The notes beneath the pieces were generated by a model, which ran no database searches, was not told the DNA's origin, and saw only the letters and a list, made by a program, of their open reading frames with translations. Source: Mytilus galloprovincialis (Eukaryota > Mollusca > Bivalvia > Mytilida > Mytilidae). Taken from it: a stretch of 64,000 nt of DNA. Position numbers and translations under genes: made by a program. The stretch spans positions 66,406,681-66,470,680 of the forward strand of contig NC_134848.1 of assembly GCF_965363235.1 (NCBI RefSeq), in the 5' to 3' direction. How positions within the stretch are numbered: the stretch's first letter is position 1; every line of letters starts with the position of its first letter. Positions 23,890 through 34,432 of the stretch are shown piece after piece.

Positions 23890-24430
23890 TAGAAATTGAA
23901 AGTTCACAATTGGGAAACTGAAATCATTTCTTTTGTCATAAAGTTTTGTTTTAACCGACCCTCATTGTCAATTTCTAGATGTAAGTCAAGATATGAGGCA
24001 GACTTAGCTGCATCTGTAGTATCCTTTATCTGTAGTTTGATGGGATAGATTCGTTCAATATAGTCACCAAATTTTGTATTATTTAGTGAGAGAACATCAT
24101 CTATATAGTGGATTGTAAAGTTGAAGGATTTTGCTAACTTCTTATCTTTCTTCAAGTTCCTCTATGAAGTCAGCCTCAAAATAAAAAAGAAACAAGTCGA
24201 AAAGAAGATGGGCACAATTGGTTTCCATTGAAATTCCGACAGTTTGTTGAAAAAACATGTCCTCCCAACGAAACAAATATGTTGTCAATAAAGAAATCAA
24301 GGATCTTGATAATGTCAGTTTCAGAGAATTTTTTGTTTGAATGAGAGTGATCCTTTACAAAGTAGGATTTATCCCTCCCCAAGAGATACTTGTCTTTAAT
24401 TTGTCCATTTTGAAACACCAACTACATGTG
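23890..24430 (-). mobile_element. Penelope-like reverse-transcriptase fragment
   Basis: The minus strand encodes, in order, a segment with FFIDNIFVSLGGHVF, then HYIDDVLSLNN with the polymerase YIDD box, then LQIKDTT and SASYLDLHLEID. This is the clearest reverse-transcriptase piece of this family in the window, and the reference by which I recognise the others. It is broken and truncated. The family assignment rests on motif order only. Confidence 0.6.
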
Positions 24431-24574
24431 AATATATAAATAGTCATAGGTCACACACAAAAAAAAACAAGATACACATACACTTAGTCTTCATGTAATT
24501 TAATCATTAACAATACATGTTCTTCACCTTCAACTAGACTGCATGTATGTCTATTGCTTAAAGAGGCCAACATG

Positions 24575-24745
24575 TAAGATCATTTAAATAAAAAGATTTG
24601 GAGTGATTGTCAATGAGACAACTCTCCACAAGAGACCAAATAACACATACATTTACAACTGTAGTCTACCGTTCTGCTGTCAACATTGAGCAAAGCCTAT
24701 ACCGCATAGTCAGCAATTAAAGGCTCCGAAATTTCAATATATGAT
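24575..24745 (+). repeat. GATGTGGTATGA-family SINE-like repeat, partial
   Basis: Contains AATGAGACAACTCTCCACAA and CATACCGCATAGTCAGC-like sequence, opposite in orientation to the copy at 23130. Confidence 0.5.
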
Positions 24746-25397
24746 TTGCATTATTTTTTATCCATAAAACATTGATAACATTCAGGTATTGATAATATGA
24801 ATGTGTATTGTTGAATTAACAACTTATGTAAAACCATTCGGCAATTATATTATTTACCAAATTAAAATAAGATTATCGTTGACTGTTCGAATATAATATG
24901 TAGGTACACAGTTCATAGGTTCATCTACATTTTAAACCATGGACAACATTAACAATAATGATTCAGTAACCAATCACATTTCAGCGCTACCACCAAATTA
25001 TTTGACAAAGCTATCATCACGATAGCGTCACATCAATACCATTCCATTTCGATAAAAAACGTGAATAGTGTCTACGAAACTAGCATTAATTATATTTGTT
25101 CTATTGGATTTTATTCGAATGCCGCAGCGCTTTGTTTATAAATTGATTTAATGATGCTTTCCATGGTAAAAGCAAATTTGAACAATGGTTTACTATTGCT
25201 GTTTTACATTTTGTTTGTGTCAGAATACGATGTATATTAATGTTTATATTGGTACATCAGAGACAAAACAAATGAAATCATCGTCTCATTGTTTTCAAAA
25301 CCACTCAAAACGCATGCTCATTTACACGTGTAATTTTTAAAAGATATTTCATTAGATTTAAAACAACACCAATTTTAATCGCAATATCACTTTATAG

Positions 25398-25496
25398 GGT
25401 GAAACACCTCTACACCAGGCAATCCGAAATAAAAACGGTTCCATGGTGAATTGTTTAATACATCTGGGAGCTGATGTTTCAGCTTCAAATACTGAG
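25398..25496 (+). CDS. ROCO exon 7: ankyrin repeat, module a
   Basis: 99 bases, phase 0. Reads GETPLHQAIRNKNGSMVNCL then IHLGADVSASNTE. The acceptor is TTTATAG and the donor GTGAGA. It is closely similar to exon 9, sharing GETPL-x-QAI, NK, MV and VSAS at protein level and both splice sites, so exons 7-8 and 9-10 look like copies of a two-exon module. Confidence 0.9.
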
Positions 25497-26680
25497 GTGA
25501 GATATTTTAAATTCACGTGAATTCAAATTGACATGTGATTTGACATATTTCTTATTTTGTAAGATATCCTTTATTAAGTTGTATATAAATAATATGATAA
25601 CAAAAACAATAGAAACTACTTTTAAAACTTGTTTACGTTCAAAGAAATATCCTAATACAACAAACAGATAACTCTTTGTTCACTGTTGACCCCATAAGGA
25701 CAAAGGAGGATGAATAAAATCCTTTGAGGAATCGGTCTGACCCCTATGGATTTCACTAACCCTCTTTTGATTTTTAGGGGGTCAGTAGGGAACCAAACAA
25801 TACATGTTGGTCTTCCAGGTAAAAGTAATATCCCTTTACACCTGTGACTATATAATTTTGCGAAATATGTAATTTACCAAGTGAAAAAAAAAAAAAACAA
25901 GGGACTGTTAATAATATTTACAAATTTCCAAGAAAACGCTAGCTTTTTATAACAATATGCAGCAGACACTTGAATTTTATAAACTAATTGACCCGACGGC
26001 ATGGATTATTCAAGAAACGGTTGCATCGACATGTGAATATAATCCTGCAATTATTGCATTATTGAAATGGAAATCCACACTTAAGCAAAATTATATAGAT
26101 ATACTGCGAAAATAGTTCGTGATATTTACCTTGAAACGAAAGGTAAAACGTTCTAAGAAATGTTCTGATAGGTAGAAAGGCCAAAAAAAAAGAAAGAAAA
26201 AGAACATATAACTTCGCATAGAAAACTTAAAAATGGGATTGATTTCAGGTACTGAAGGGTCCGTAGGAACCCTCGTGTCACTCATGTTAATACATATCTG
26301 GTGATAAGTCTTATTCGACAAATCACATCCAAGGACAAGACGACGCTAAAGTGGTTACGAAATTCATTAAAGTATAGGAATCTATTTCAAGAGTCATTCT
26401 ACTGAATTAAACTAATCTCCTGAGTATAAGAAGTGAATTAATAACATTTATTTAGTTTCATGAAATTAAGAGAAAAAATAGGAATATAAATATTTGAAAA
26501 AAAAGTGATAGTAACTCAAAACGGTAACTGAAAATGTTGTGGGAAATACGTTCTACTGATGTAAAAAAAAACAATACCGTATAACAGATGAACATGTATA
26601 AAAAAAACCAAAAACCAATAATGTTCCTTTCGCTAATTGATATAATGAAACATGATTGTAGCCATAAGTATTTTTTGTAG

Positions 26681-26779
26681 GGTGACACGCCTCTGCATCT
26701 ATGTGCACGATATGGTTACCTGGATATTTGTGAGAGTTTAATTGTGTTAGGTGCCAATATATTTGCTACCAATAGCAAG
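26681..26779 (+). CDS. ROCO exon 8: ankyrin repeat, module b
   Basis: 99 bases, phase 0. Reads GDTPLHLCARYGYLDICESL then IVLGANIFATNSK, with intact TPLH and LGAN elements. The acceptor is TTTTTTGTAG and the donor GTTTGG. It pairs with exon 10 (donor GTTTGA; shared YG, D, LI-x-LGA and ATN). Confidence 0.9.
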
Positions 26780-28949
26780 GTTTGGATACTTATTAAATTT
26801 CGTTGGAGAAGATTTACCGTACCTTTCAGTGTTCATATACAAAAAGCATTATAAAGATTTCAAGAAAATGTATAAAACAGAATAAGAGACCTGACGATTT
26901 ACTGTATGCAACTAATAAACGATATTAACAGAACACACCTGGAAAAGGCAACAACGAACATATGGCGACATGAACCTGTCAGTACCGACCTCGGTACTAA
27001 CTTTTTAGAAACGGTCATTAAGGCCAGACCTCAATTTCAAAATCTTGGTCATAAATATATCATTTTAGGTTGACAACAATAACGGCCAGACAGTCCGTGT
27101 TATAGAAAATATTAATTATTGAAAGGAAATATGTTGATGTTGTGTTAGGAAGGTGTTTGGCGTTGGCGTTAATAAATCTGGTTGTTGCTTTACAATATAA
27201 GTGGTAAAAATATGGAAGGCATGTTGAATTGATACAGTCGATGATAAAAATGAACATTTTGACAATCCTACAGCAAAAAGAAAAAAAAAACAGCATAAAG
27301 AAATAACAAAGAACAAAAGCGTTGAACAAGCAAAAACAACAAAAAACGGCAATACACATCCAAAGATACAGTAGTTCTTGTATTATTATTTGTTTTAGGG
27401 ATCAATCGATAGTTTGTAAAATTGCAATATCTATTTTAGAAGGAAAAATTTAAAGAAATCCACTGTGTTAATCAAATATTTTCAATATATTGCTTTATAC
27501 AAATCAAATTAAATATAGTTTTTGATATTTTTACGCACTTTGGTGTGATTGTTGTCACTTTGATACATTGCCCATTTCCTTTTTCAGAACAATTGGTAAC
27601 CTTTTTTATTTTTTCTTCATAAACCCATAACCTAGATCAATTGCAAAGATCTTGACCCTTAATAGACTCATCATAGATACATAAATAAAAGCAACATGAA
27701 AAAAAACCGAAATCTTGTTTGCAAACCGAAACAGAAACACTGAAGTGCAACAAAAAAAAAACGACAATGCAACAAACATAGAAACGACCTTACGATTACA
27801 ACTGTCATATTCCTGACTTGGTACACAATATGTTAAGAAAAAAGTGTGTCGAACCTGGTTTTGTGGCTAGCCAAACCTCGCGTTTTATGACATTGTCAAA
27901 TATACCGCAAAATATGACAACGTTGCATGACAAGAATAATGTACAAATAAATGCAAAAATATTAAGGACATATAAATACATAAATACATAAATAGATAAC
28001 ATAATAGTACATTTCCACATGTTACATTGTAACCACAGACATGTTTTACACTTTTGCAAGATAATAGGTTACATATATGATGAAGTAAAAAGACAGTGAT
28101 TAAAACATTTCATTTTCTATTTTTTTTTATTTCTCTCCTCATCTTGAAAGATAATAGGTAACGTGTAAAAATGATAAAAATCTAACTGACAGTATTAGGG
28201 ATATGCATGAAAAAGTACATGTCGAGAAAATATTATTATGATGCACTGTCTATGAGTGTGTTAGAAAATGATATTTCATTTCCTTAGGATAAAATATAAG
28301 CGGCATTGAATAGTTATCAATACTAAAGAATTACTATTCTCTTATAAACATTGGAAATTAAAAGTGTACAAGGCTCATATGATTTCCTGATAAATTATTC
28401 GTGCCCTTGAAATCTGATTCGACTGTCATACAAGTGTGAGGGTTAGCTAGCTATAAAACCAGGTTTAATCCACCATTGTATATTTACGAAAATATCTGCA
28501 CCAGGTCAGGAATATAAAAGTTGTTATACGTTCGTTAGATGAGATTGAGATTTAGAATTTTTCTCAGAGTTCAGTATTTTTGTGATTTGAATTTTTGTTA
28601 GTACAAGATTATTATGTCTTTTGTTTGAACTGTCAATACGCTTAATGAGCATGATATACCATTTATAATAATTATATGAACATTCAGTATTTCTCCTATA
28701 TAGAAACATCAAATGCTTATATATCACTGTTCTAGGGCGCCTTTTGGTATATTTTAGTATATGCTGGCGCTAATATTGAACTGTTTTAAACCAGTTTTTT
28801 CAGTTGCAAATTTACTTTAAACAAGGTTTAAATAAAACATCAAATTAAAAATAGTTTAAATAACATCATGAAATAAAGCGGTAAGAAGAAATGGAGGTTT
28901 TCTAAACTTGATGTCGATTTCCATTTTATTTAATACCTTGTTTTTATAG
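26780..28949. other. Intron with repeat fragments
   Basis: Holds two CATATTCCTGACTTGG-family copies, one plus-strand at about 27785-27905 and one minus-strand at about 28415-28590. The rest is AT-rich with no exon I can support. The overlapping minus-strand frames near 27060-27359 are T-rich chance frames. Confidence 0.5.
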
Positions 28950-29048
28950 GGTGAAACACCTCTATATCAAGCAATCTTAAAGAATAAAGATGCAATGGTG
29001 GAACGTTTGATCAATCTAGGAGCCAACGTATCAGCGTCAGATTCTGAG
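28950..29048 (+). CDS. ROCO exon 9: ankyrin repeat, module a copy
   Basis: 99 bases, phase 0. Reads GETPLYQAILKNKDAMVERL then INLGANVSASDSE. The H of TPLH is Y. The DNA around the acceptor (TTTTTATAG|GGTGAAACACCTCTA) is almost the same as at exon 7. The donor GTGAGA is shared too. Confidence 0.9.
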
Positions 29049-29289
29049 GTGAGATTTTTTAATCGAACTCGACAAACGTACTTGTTAGTTAATTACTTTC
29101 TTCATTAGCAATATGTCCTTCATAATCTATAAACCTCACTAGATGAATATTATGCACATGAATATTTTCTGGATTGACCATCCAAAGGAATACTCATGGC
29201 CTGTTTCTTGTCAGTTAAGTACACTTAAATCATCGACATAAAGCTATATTTGAAGTATAACAGTTGATCGCACTAAACATTGATACGCT

Positions 29290-30130
29290 TGTGAGTTGAA
29301 TCATTACTTCACTTTTCGCTAAAAAGATGATGTCCTCCCTCTACAAAATTGCAGGCTTGATGACTTTAATGAACACATCAATTCTGTCGAACTTGAAATA
29401 AAGGATACAACATAAACAGTTCAGGCTGCCTCATAACTTCACTAACATATTGAAGTAGACGGTGATGGTCGGATTGATAAAAAAAAAGATGATTTCAGCT
29501 TTTTAAATGTATAGGTTTTATTATGTCTATGTTCATGTAGGACCATAATTACTTATACCATGAGATAAGATATTCCAGAAGTAATATTTCTTAGCATTCT
29601 TTCGCTGGAGGAAAAGTGATGCTTTCAAGGAATTTACGGACACTATCACGAGTTGGCTGAACGTTACAAAAGATCTGCTTTAGAAATATCGACGGATTTG
29701 TCCCAATAGTTATTACCACAAACTCGTCCTTTTTCCTCCAATGGGACCTACCGAATTAAACTTAGTACGGAGTTTGTACTTGCACGAGCAACACGATGGG
29801 TACCACACGTGATGCAGAATCAACTGAACCCGTTCATGTTTCTTACGAATTTCCCCCACCCCACCCCCTAGATCAGGCTTATTTTATTTGACGTCAATGT
29901 TTGTTCAAGGTTTTTAGTAATATTCTGAAATTTTAACATCTCACAGCAGTATACTACTACTGCTTTATTTATTCAATCCTTTTTTTTTTTATTGATTTTG
30001 TATATACATTGTGTCATAGATCAAATTTATTCTTTCAGTGTATGTTCATTTGTGTTAATATGTCAGTTGATCGAGTTAACCCACTTCAATTGATATCTAA
30101 TAGTGTGTCTTTTTATGTTGTGATGTTACA
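29290..30130 (+). mobile_element. Decayed Penelope-like element
   Basis: Near 29320-29500 the plus strand retains traces of the segment after YIDD (a VELEIKDTT-like stretch and a DGRIDKK-DDF stretch), followed by a T-rich tail. Weaker match than the copies at 3.5 and 24 kb. Broken, old. Confidence 0.4.
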
Positions 30131-30149
30131 CGTACTATTGTTTCGGCTC

Positions 30150-30475
30150 AGGATGAATGTTGGTACCTATGATAACGTTTAAACCAGCTGTATTTGTTTG
30201 CAACTGTCCTAAGTCAGGAACCTGATGTTCAGTACTTGTCGTTTGTTGATGTGGTTTATAATTGTTTATTGTTTCTCGCTTTTATATAGATAGGACCTTT
30301 GGTTTAACACCAGAAATCTTGGGCCCTTTATAACTTGCTGTTCGGTGTGAACCAAGGCTTCGTGTTAATTGACAACCGTATGTTGACCTAAAATAATTTA
30401 CTTTAACAGACTGTGACTTGGATTGAGAGTTGTCTCATTTGCCCTCATACCACATCTTATCATATGTATTAATTT
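30150..30475 (-). repeat. GATGTGGTATGA-family repeat with GTTCGGTGTGA tail
   Basis: Runs from TAAGTCAGGAACCTGATGTT through AACTTGCTGTTCGGTGTGAA to TGAGAGTTGTCTCATTTG. The same block occurs at 55240-55420 and 56320-56585, and its right part at 41385-41455. Confidence 0.55.
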
Positions 30476-30616
30476 GTCTTTGTAGTGTTGTTTGTAAACT
30501 GTTGTTTATCTTTTTTTGTTTTTTGATTTTTAGTTTTTTTATCGTGGTATTTTCAGTTCAACATGTTAAATCTATATTATTACTGTTTCTGTCGTGTTGG
30601 TTTCTTTTGCGTTTTT

Positions 30617-31381
30617 AACTCACCTGGCCCAATAGGACCAAGTGAGCTTTTCTTTAAATTATCGCCCGTCGTCCGTCGTCTTCTTCACCCGTTGTCATCC
30701 ATCGTCTTCTTCACCCGTTGTCATCCATCGTCATCGTCATCTATCGTCGTCCGTTAGCCTTAAAAAAAATCTTTTCCTCTGCAACTGCTTGGCCAAATGA
30801 AACCAATTTTGGCCTAAATCATCCTTAGGGTATCAAGTTAAAAAAATAATCCAATGACCCTGCCCATCGATCCAGATGGCCACCATGGATACAAATAGAA
30901 CTTGGGGTTGGGTAGGGGGGTGGTTAAAATGCAGTAATTGGCTTATATCTCTGAAACTAAAGCATTTAGACCAAATCTGACAGCAAGTTAAAATGTCTGT
31001 CAGGTGAAAATCTATCAGTTCTGAATTTGCATTGTGTTGTTGCCCTTGTATTAGTAATTCTAAGGAAATTTTAAAGTTTTGTGTTATTATCTTGAACATA
31101 ATAATATAAAGAGATGAACTGTAAACAGCAAAATTGTTCAGCAAAGTCAGAGCTACACATAAGTATAAAAGTGGTTGCTCTTGAGTGCGTTTCTTTTATC
31201 CTCTTTGGTGTTTTTAGCAAATAGAAGTTAGAAAGAATCTTAACAGGTTAAATAATAAGCAGTAGAAGATCATCTAAACTAATTTTTGTCATGAATTCTA
31301 TTTTTGTCTGCAATGTGTGAAAGTGTCCGTCGTTATACACGTAGACCAATGTGAGCGACATAGGTTCTTCAGAGCCTCTAG
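30617..31381 (+). mobile_element. TAGCTCACCTGG element, copy A
   Basis: Starts CTCACCTGGCCCAATAGGAC and ends near GTGAGCGACATAGG and AGAGCCTCTA, the same two ends as copies B and C. Behind the first end lies a GTC- and ATC-rich simple tract (30660-30760). No transposase frame. The first 30 bases can form a hairpin. A non-autonomous element common in mussels; its class is not evident. Confidence 0.6.
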
Positions 31382-31538
31382 GAGTTTTAGGTCACGTTCA
31401 ACTATGTAGGTGTAAGCAAATGTAAGTTTTGAATAAACGCATGAATCATAATCATGCTGAGATTGTTATTAGAAGTATACAAATTAAATAATAGAGAGAC
31501 AATATGAAATAATAATCATACAAAGAAGCACGCCTTTT

Positions 31539-32724
31539 TAGCTCACCTGGCCCGAAGGGCCAAGTGAGCTTTTCCCATCACTTTGCGTCCGTCGTCCGTC
31601 GTCCGTCGTCGTCCGTCGTCGTCCGTCGTCGTCCGTTGTCGTTATTTTTTACAAAAATCTTCTCCTCTGAAACTACTGGGCCAAATTAAACCAAAGTTGG
31701 CCACAATCATCATTGGGGTATCTAGTTTCAAAAATGTGTGGCGTGACCCGGCCAACCAACCAAGATGGCCGCCATAGCTAAAAATAGAACATAGGGGTAA
31801 AATGCAGTTTTTGGCTTATAACTCAAAAACCAAAGCATTTAGAGCAAATCTGACATGAGTAAAATTGTTTATCAGGTTAAGAATTATCTGCCCTGAAATT
31901 TTCAGATGAATCGAACTACCCGTTGTTGGGTTGCTGCCCCTGAATTGATAATTTTAAGGAAATTTGGCTGTTTTCGGTTATTATCTTGGTTATTATTATA
32001 GATAGAGATAAACTTTAAACAGCAATAATGTTCAACAAAGTAAGATTTACAAATAAGTCAACGTGACCGAAATGGTCAGTTGACCCCTTTAGGAGTTATT
32101 GCCCTTTTTAGTCCATTTTTAACCATTTTTCGTAAATCTTAGTAAACTACTGGGCCAAATTAATCCAAACTTGGCCACAATCATCTTTGGGATATCTAGT
32201 TTAAAAAATGTGTCCGGTGACCCGTCCATCAAATCAAGATGGCCGCCACGGCTAAAAATAGAACATAGGGATAAATGCAGTTTTTGGCTTATAACTCAAA
32301 AACCAAAGCATTTAGAGCAAATCTGACAGGATTAAAATTATTTATCAGGTCAAGATCTATCTGCCCTGAAATTTTCAGATGAATCAGACAATCCGTTGTT
32401 GGGTTGCTGCCCCTGAATAGGTATTTTAAGGAAATTTTGCTGTTTTTGGTCAATTGACCCCCTAAGGAGTTATTGTCCTTTTCGTGTCAATTAGTAACAA
32501 TTTTCATAAAATTTGTAAATTTTTATTAACATTTTCCACTGAAACTACTAGGCCAAGTTCATTATAGATAGAGATAATTGTAAGCAGCAAGACTGTTTAG
32601 TAAAGTAAGATGTACAAACACATCACCATCACCAAAACACAATTTTGTCATGAATCCATCTGCTTCCTTTGTTTAATATTCACATAGACCAAGGTGAGCG
32701 ACACAGGTTCTTTAGAGCCTCTAG
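31539..32724 (+). mobile_element. TAGCTCACCTGG element, copy B
   Basis: The most complete copy: TAGCTCACCTGGCCCGAAGG with a terminal hairpin (GCTCACCTGGCCC against GGGCCAAGTGAGC), a (TCGTCCG)-like tract at 31585-31640, two internal blocks that repeat each other from about 31690 and 32150 (ending in a shared AAAACCAAAGCATTTAGAGC), and an end at AGAGCCTCTAG. It stops only 58 bases before exon 10. Confidence 0.65.
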
Positions 32725-32782
32725 TTTAAAGATCCATTGGTGGCATTAGGCTGTCATTTGAGTCCAAAGTTTATTTCTTCAG

Positions 32783-32881
32783 GGTGACACGGCTCTGCAT
32801 AAAAGTGCCAGCTATGGTAACATTGACATGGTGGAGAGATTAATTGGGTTAGGTGCCGATGTTTCAGCTACAAATAAAAAG
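32783..32881 (+). CDS. ROCO exon 10: ankyrin repeat, module b copy
   Basis: 99 bases, phase 0. Reads GDTALHKSASYGNIDMVERL then IGLGADVSATNKK. The acceptor is TTTCTTCAG and the donor GTTTGA. It lies directly behind element copy B, so the intron 9 acceptor region has survived an insertion close by. Confidence 0.9.
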
Positions 32882-33310
32882 GTTTGAAAACAGAAATTCA
32901 TTTAAGAAGTTAAAGTTCAATTTAGTTGTTATATTTCAAAACTTATTTTCAACAAATGCATTACCAAGGAAGAAAAAAAAATATATATAATTCTGAGTAA
33001 GGGGCCTCACTATTTACTATAAGTATCTTCTCAGTTGAATTAATCGTACATATATACAGAGAAAAACATTATCGACCAACAATGATTTGAAGTCGTTGAT
33101 TAATGCCGAAAGCTTAATCGTTTCAGTTGTATCAATTTGTTATTCTCAATCCTGATTTGTGTTTTGCTGTTCACAATATTCCAGAAATTTTGATTATGAG
33201 CTCTCAAAGACAAATGAATGCAACTTATTTAACTATTTTATTTTGTAAAGACCGTCTTATTTAAAAGAAATTACATACGAGAATTAATGTATTTACGTAT
33301 TATATTCTAG

Positions 33311-33409
33311 GGTGACACACCTATACATCAATCCGCTAGAAATGGTCAACTAAATACCGTTGGACTTTTAAAACTTCTTGGTGCCAATGTATTAGCTACA
33401 AATAACGAG
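33311..33409 (+). CDS. ROCO exon 11: ankyrin repeat
   Basis: 99 bases, phase 0. Reads GDTPIHQSARNGQLNTVGLL then KLLGANVLATNNE. TPIH replaces TPLH. The acceptor is TATTCTAG and the donor GTTAGA, the latter shared with exon 6. Intron 10 is only 429 bases, the shortest between the ankyrin exons of array 2. Confidence 0.9.
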
Positions 33410-33529
33410 GTTAGATGTTTAGAATACAATAAACGTCCATTAGATATATGTGCTTCTATTTTACTTTACTGTATTTTCGAACAAAAAAGAGATATGTTTC
33501 ACGCCATACGCGTTCAGCAATACATTTTA

Positions 33530-34270
33530 GCTTTTCTGGGCCCGAATTGGCTTCATTACAGATTATTTTAACACTTGGCGTCCGTTGTCGTCGTAAACTA
33601 TTTCAAGAATCTTCTTATCAGAAACTGCTGGGCTAAATACTTTCAAACGTTAACTGAATTTTCCTTAGTGTACGTCGTTTTAAAAACTGTATCCGAAAAA
33701 TTTATCCATCAAACATGGCCACCGGGGCTAAACATAGAACATAGGGGTCATATACAGGTTAGTCTTGTATGATTTTAATTTTAGTTCATTTATATATTTC
33801 GGTGTTCAGTAAGACATCGATAACCACTGAACTAGCAGCACACATTTTTGTTTAGGAGCCAGATGAGGCAAGCCTCCGATTGCGGAATTTTCGCGCTGTG
33901 TTAAAGACCCATTGGTGGCATTCGGCTTTTTTCTGCTCTTTGGTCGGATTGTTGTCTTTATAAAATAAAAATATTTCCATTCTTAATTTTATATAGCTTT
34001 TATCTTAAAAAATTAAACACATTACACATATTGAATAACACGTGTTTAATATGACAAGATCTGTAGAAATTATATATTTTTTTAGGAAATTGATTACATT
34101 GAATAATATTGAAGATAGAGATTAGCTGTTTACAGTAAAAACATTATCAGCAATGTAATAACTACAAACAGTTTATATGTCCAAAATTGTCAACCCCTTA
34201 ATAAGTTATTACCCTTTAAAGACAATTGTACACAAGTTATTCATTATATTCGCTTACATTTAAAAATCTT
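33530..34270. repeat. Fragments of the TAGCTCACCTGG element
   Basis: Parts at 33535-33770 (with CTGGGCCCGAATTGGCTT and ATGGCCACCGGGGCTAAA) and 34080-34250 (with GATAGAGATTAGCTGTTTAC) match interior stretches of copy B. They are degraded, separated by unrelated sequence, and fill most of the intron before exon 12. Confidence 0.45.
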
Positions 34271-34336
34271 CTTTTTTGAAAATATTTAGGAAGAGAACTC
34301 TTCTAAGATCTATAAATTATCTTTTTTTTCATACAG

Positions 34337-34432
34337 GGTAAGACACCGAAAGACGTAGCTGGAGAAGCAATGATGGCAAAAACAAAGCTGTCTACAGTAG
34401 ACAGATACCACAGTTTGTTGAAATATCTACAG
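34337..34432 (+). CDS. ROCO exon 12: C-terminal ankyrin cap
   Basis: 96 bases, phase 0. Reads GKTPKDVAGEAMMAKTKLST then VDRYHSLLKYLQ. KTPKDVA starts like an ankyrin helix, but the rest lacks the LGAN loop and ends in a polar helix, as capping repeats do. The acceptor is TCATACAG and the donor GTATAA. It closes array 2 in the way exon 5 closes array 1. Confidence 0.8.

Noticed and set aside
30660-30760. CRISPR-like or coding repeat
   Set aside because: GTC/ATC-rich simple sequence of the TAGCTCACCTGG element; spacing is irregular and the genome is eukaryotic.
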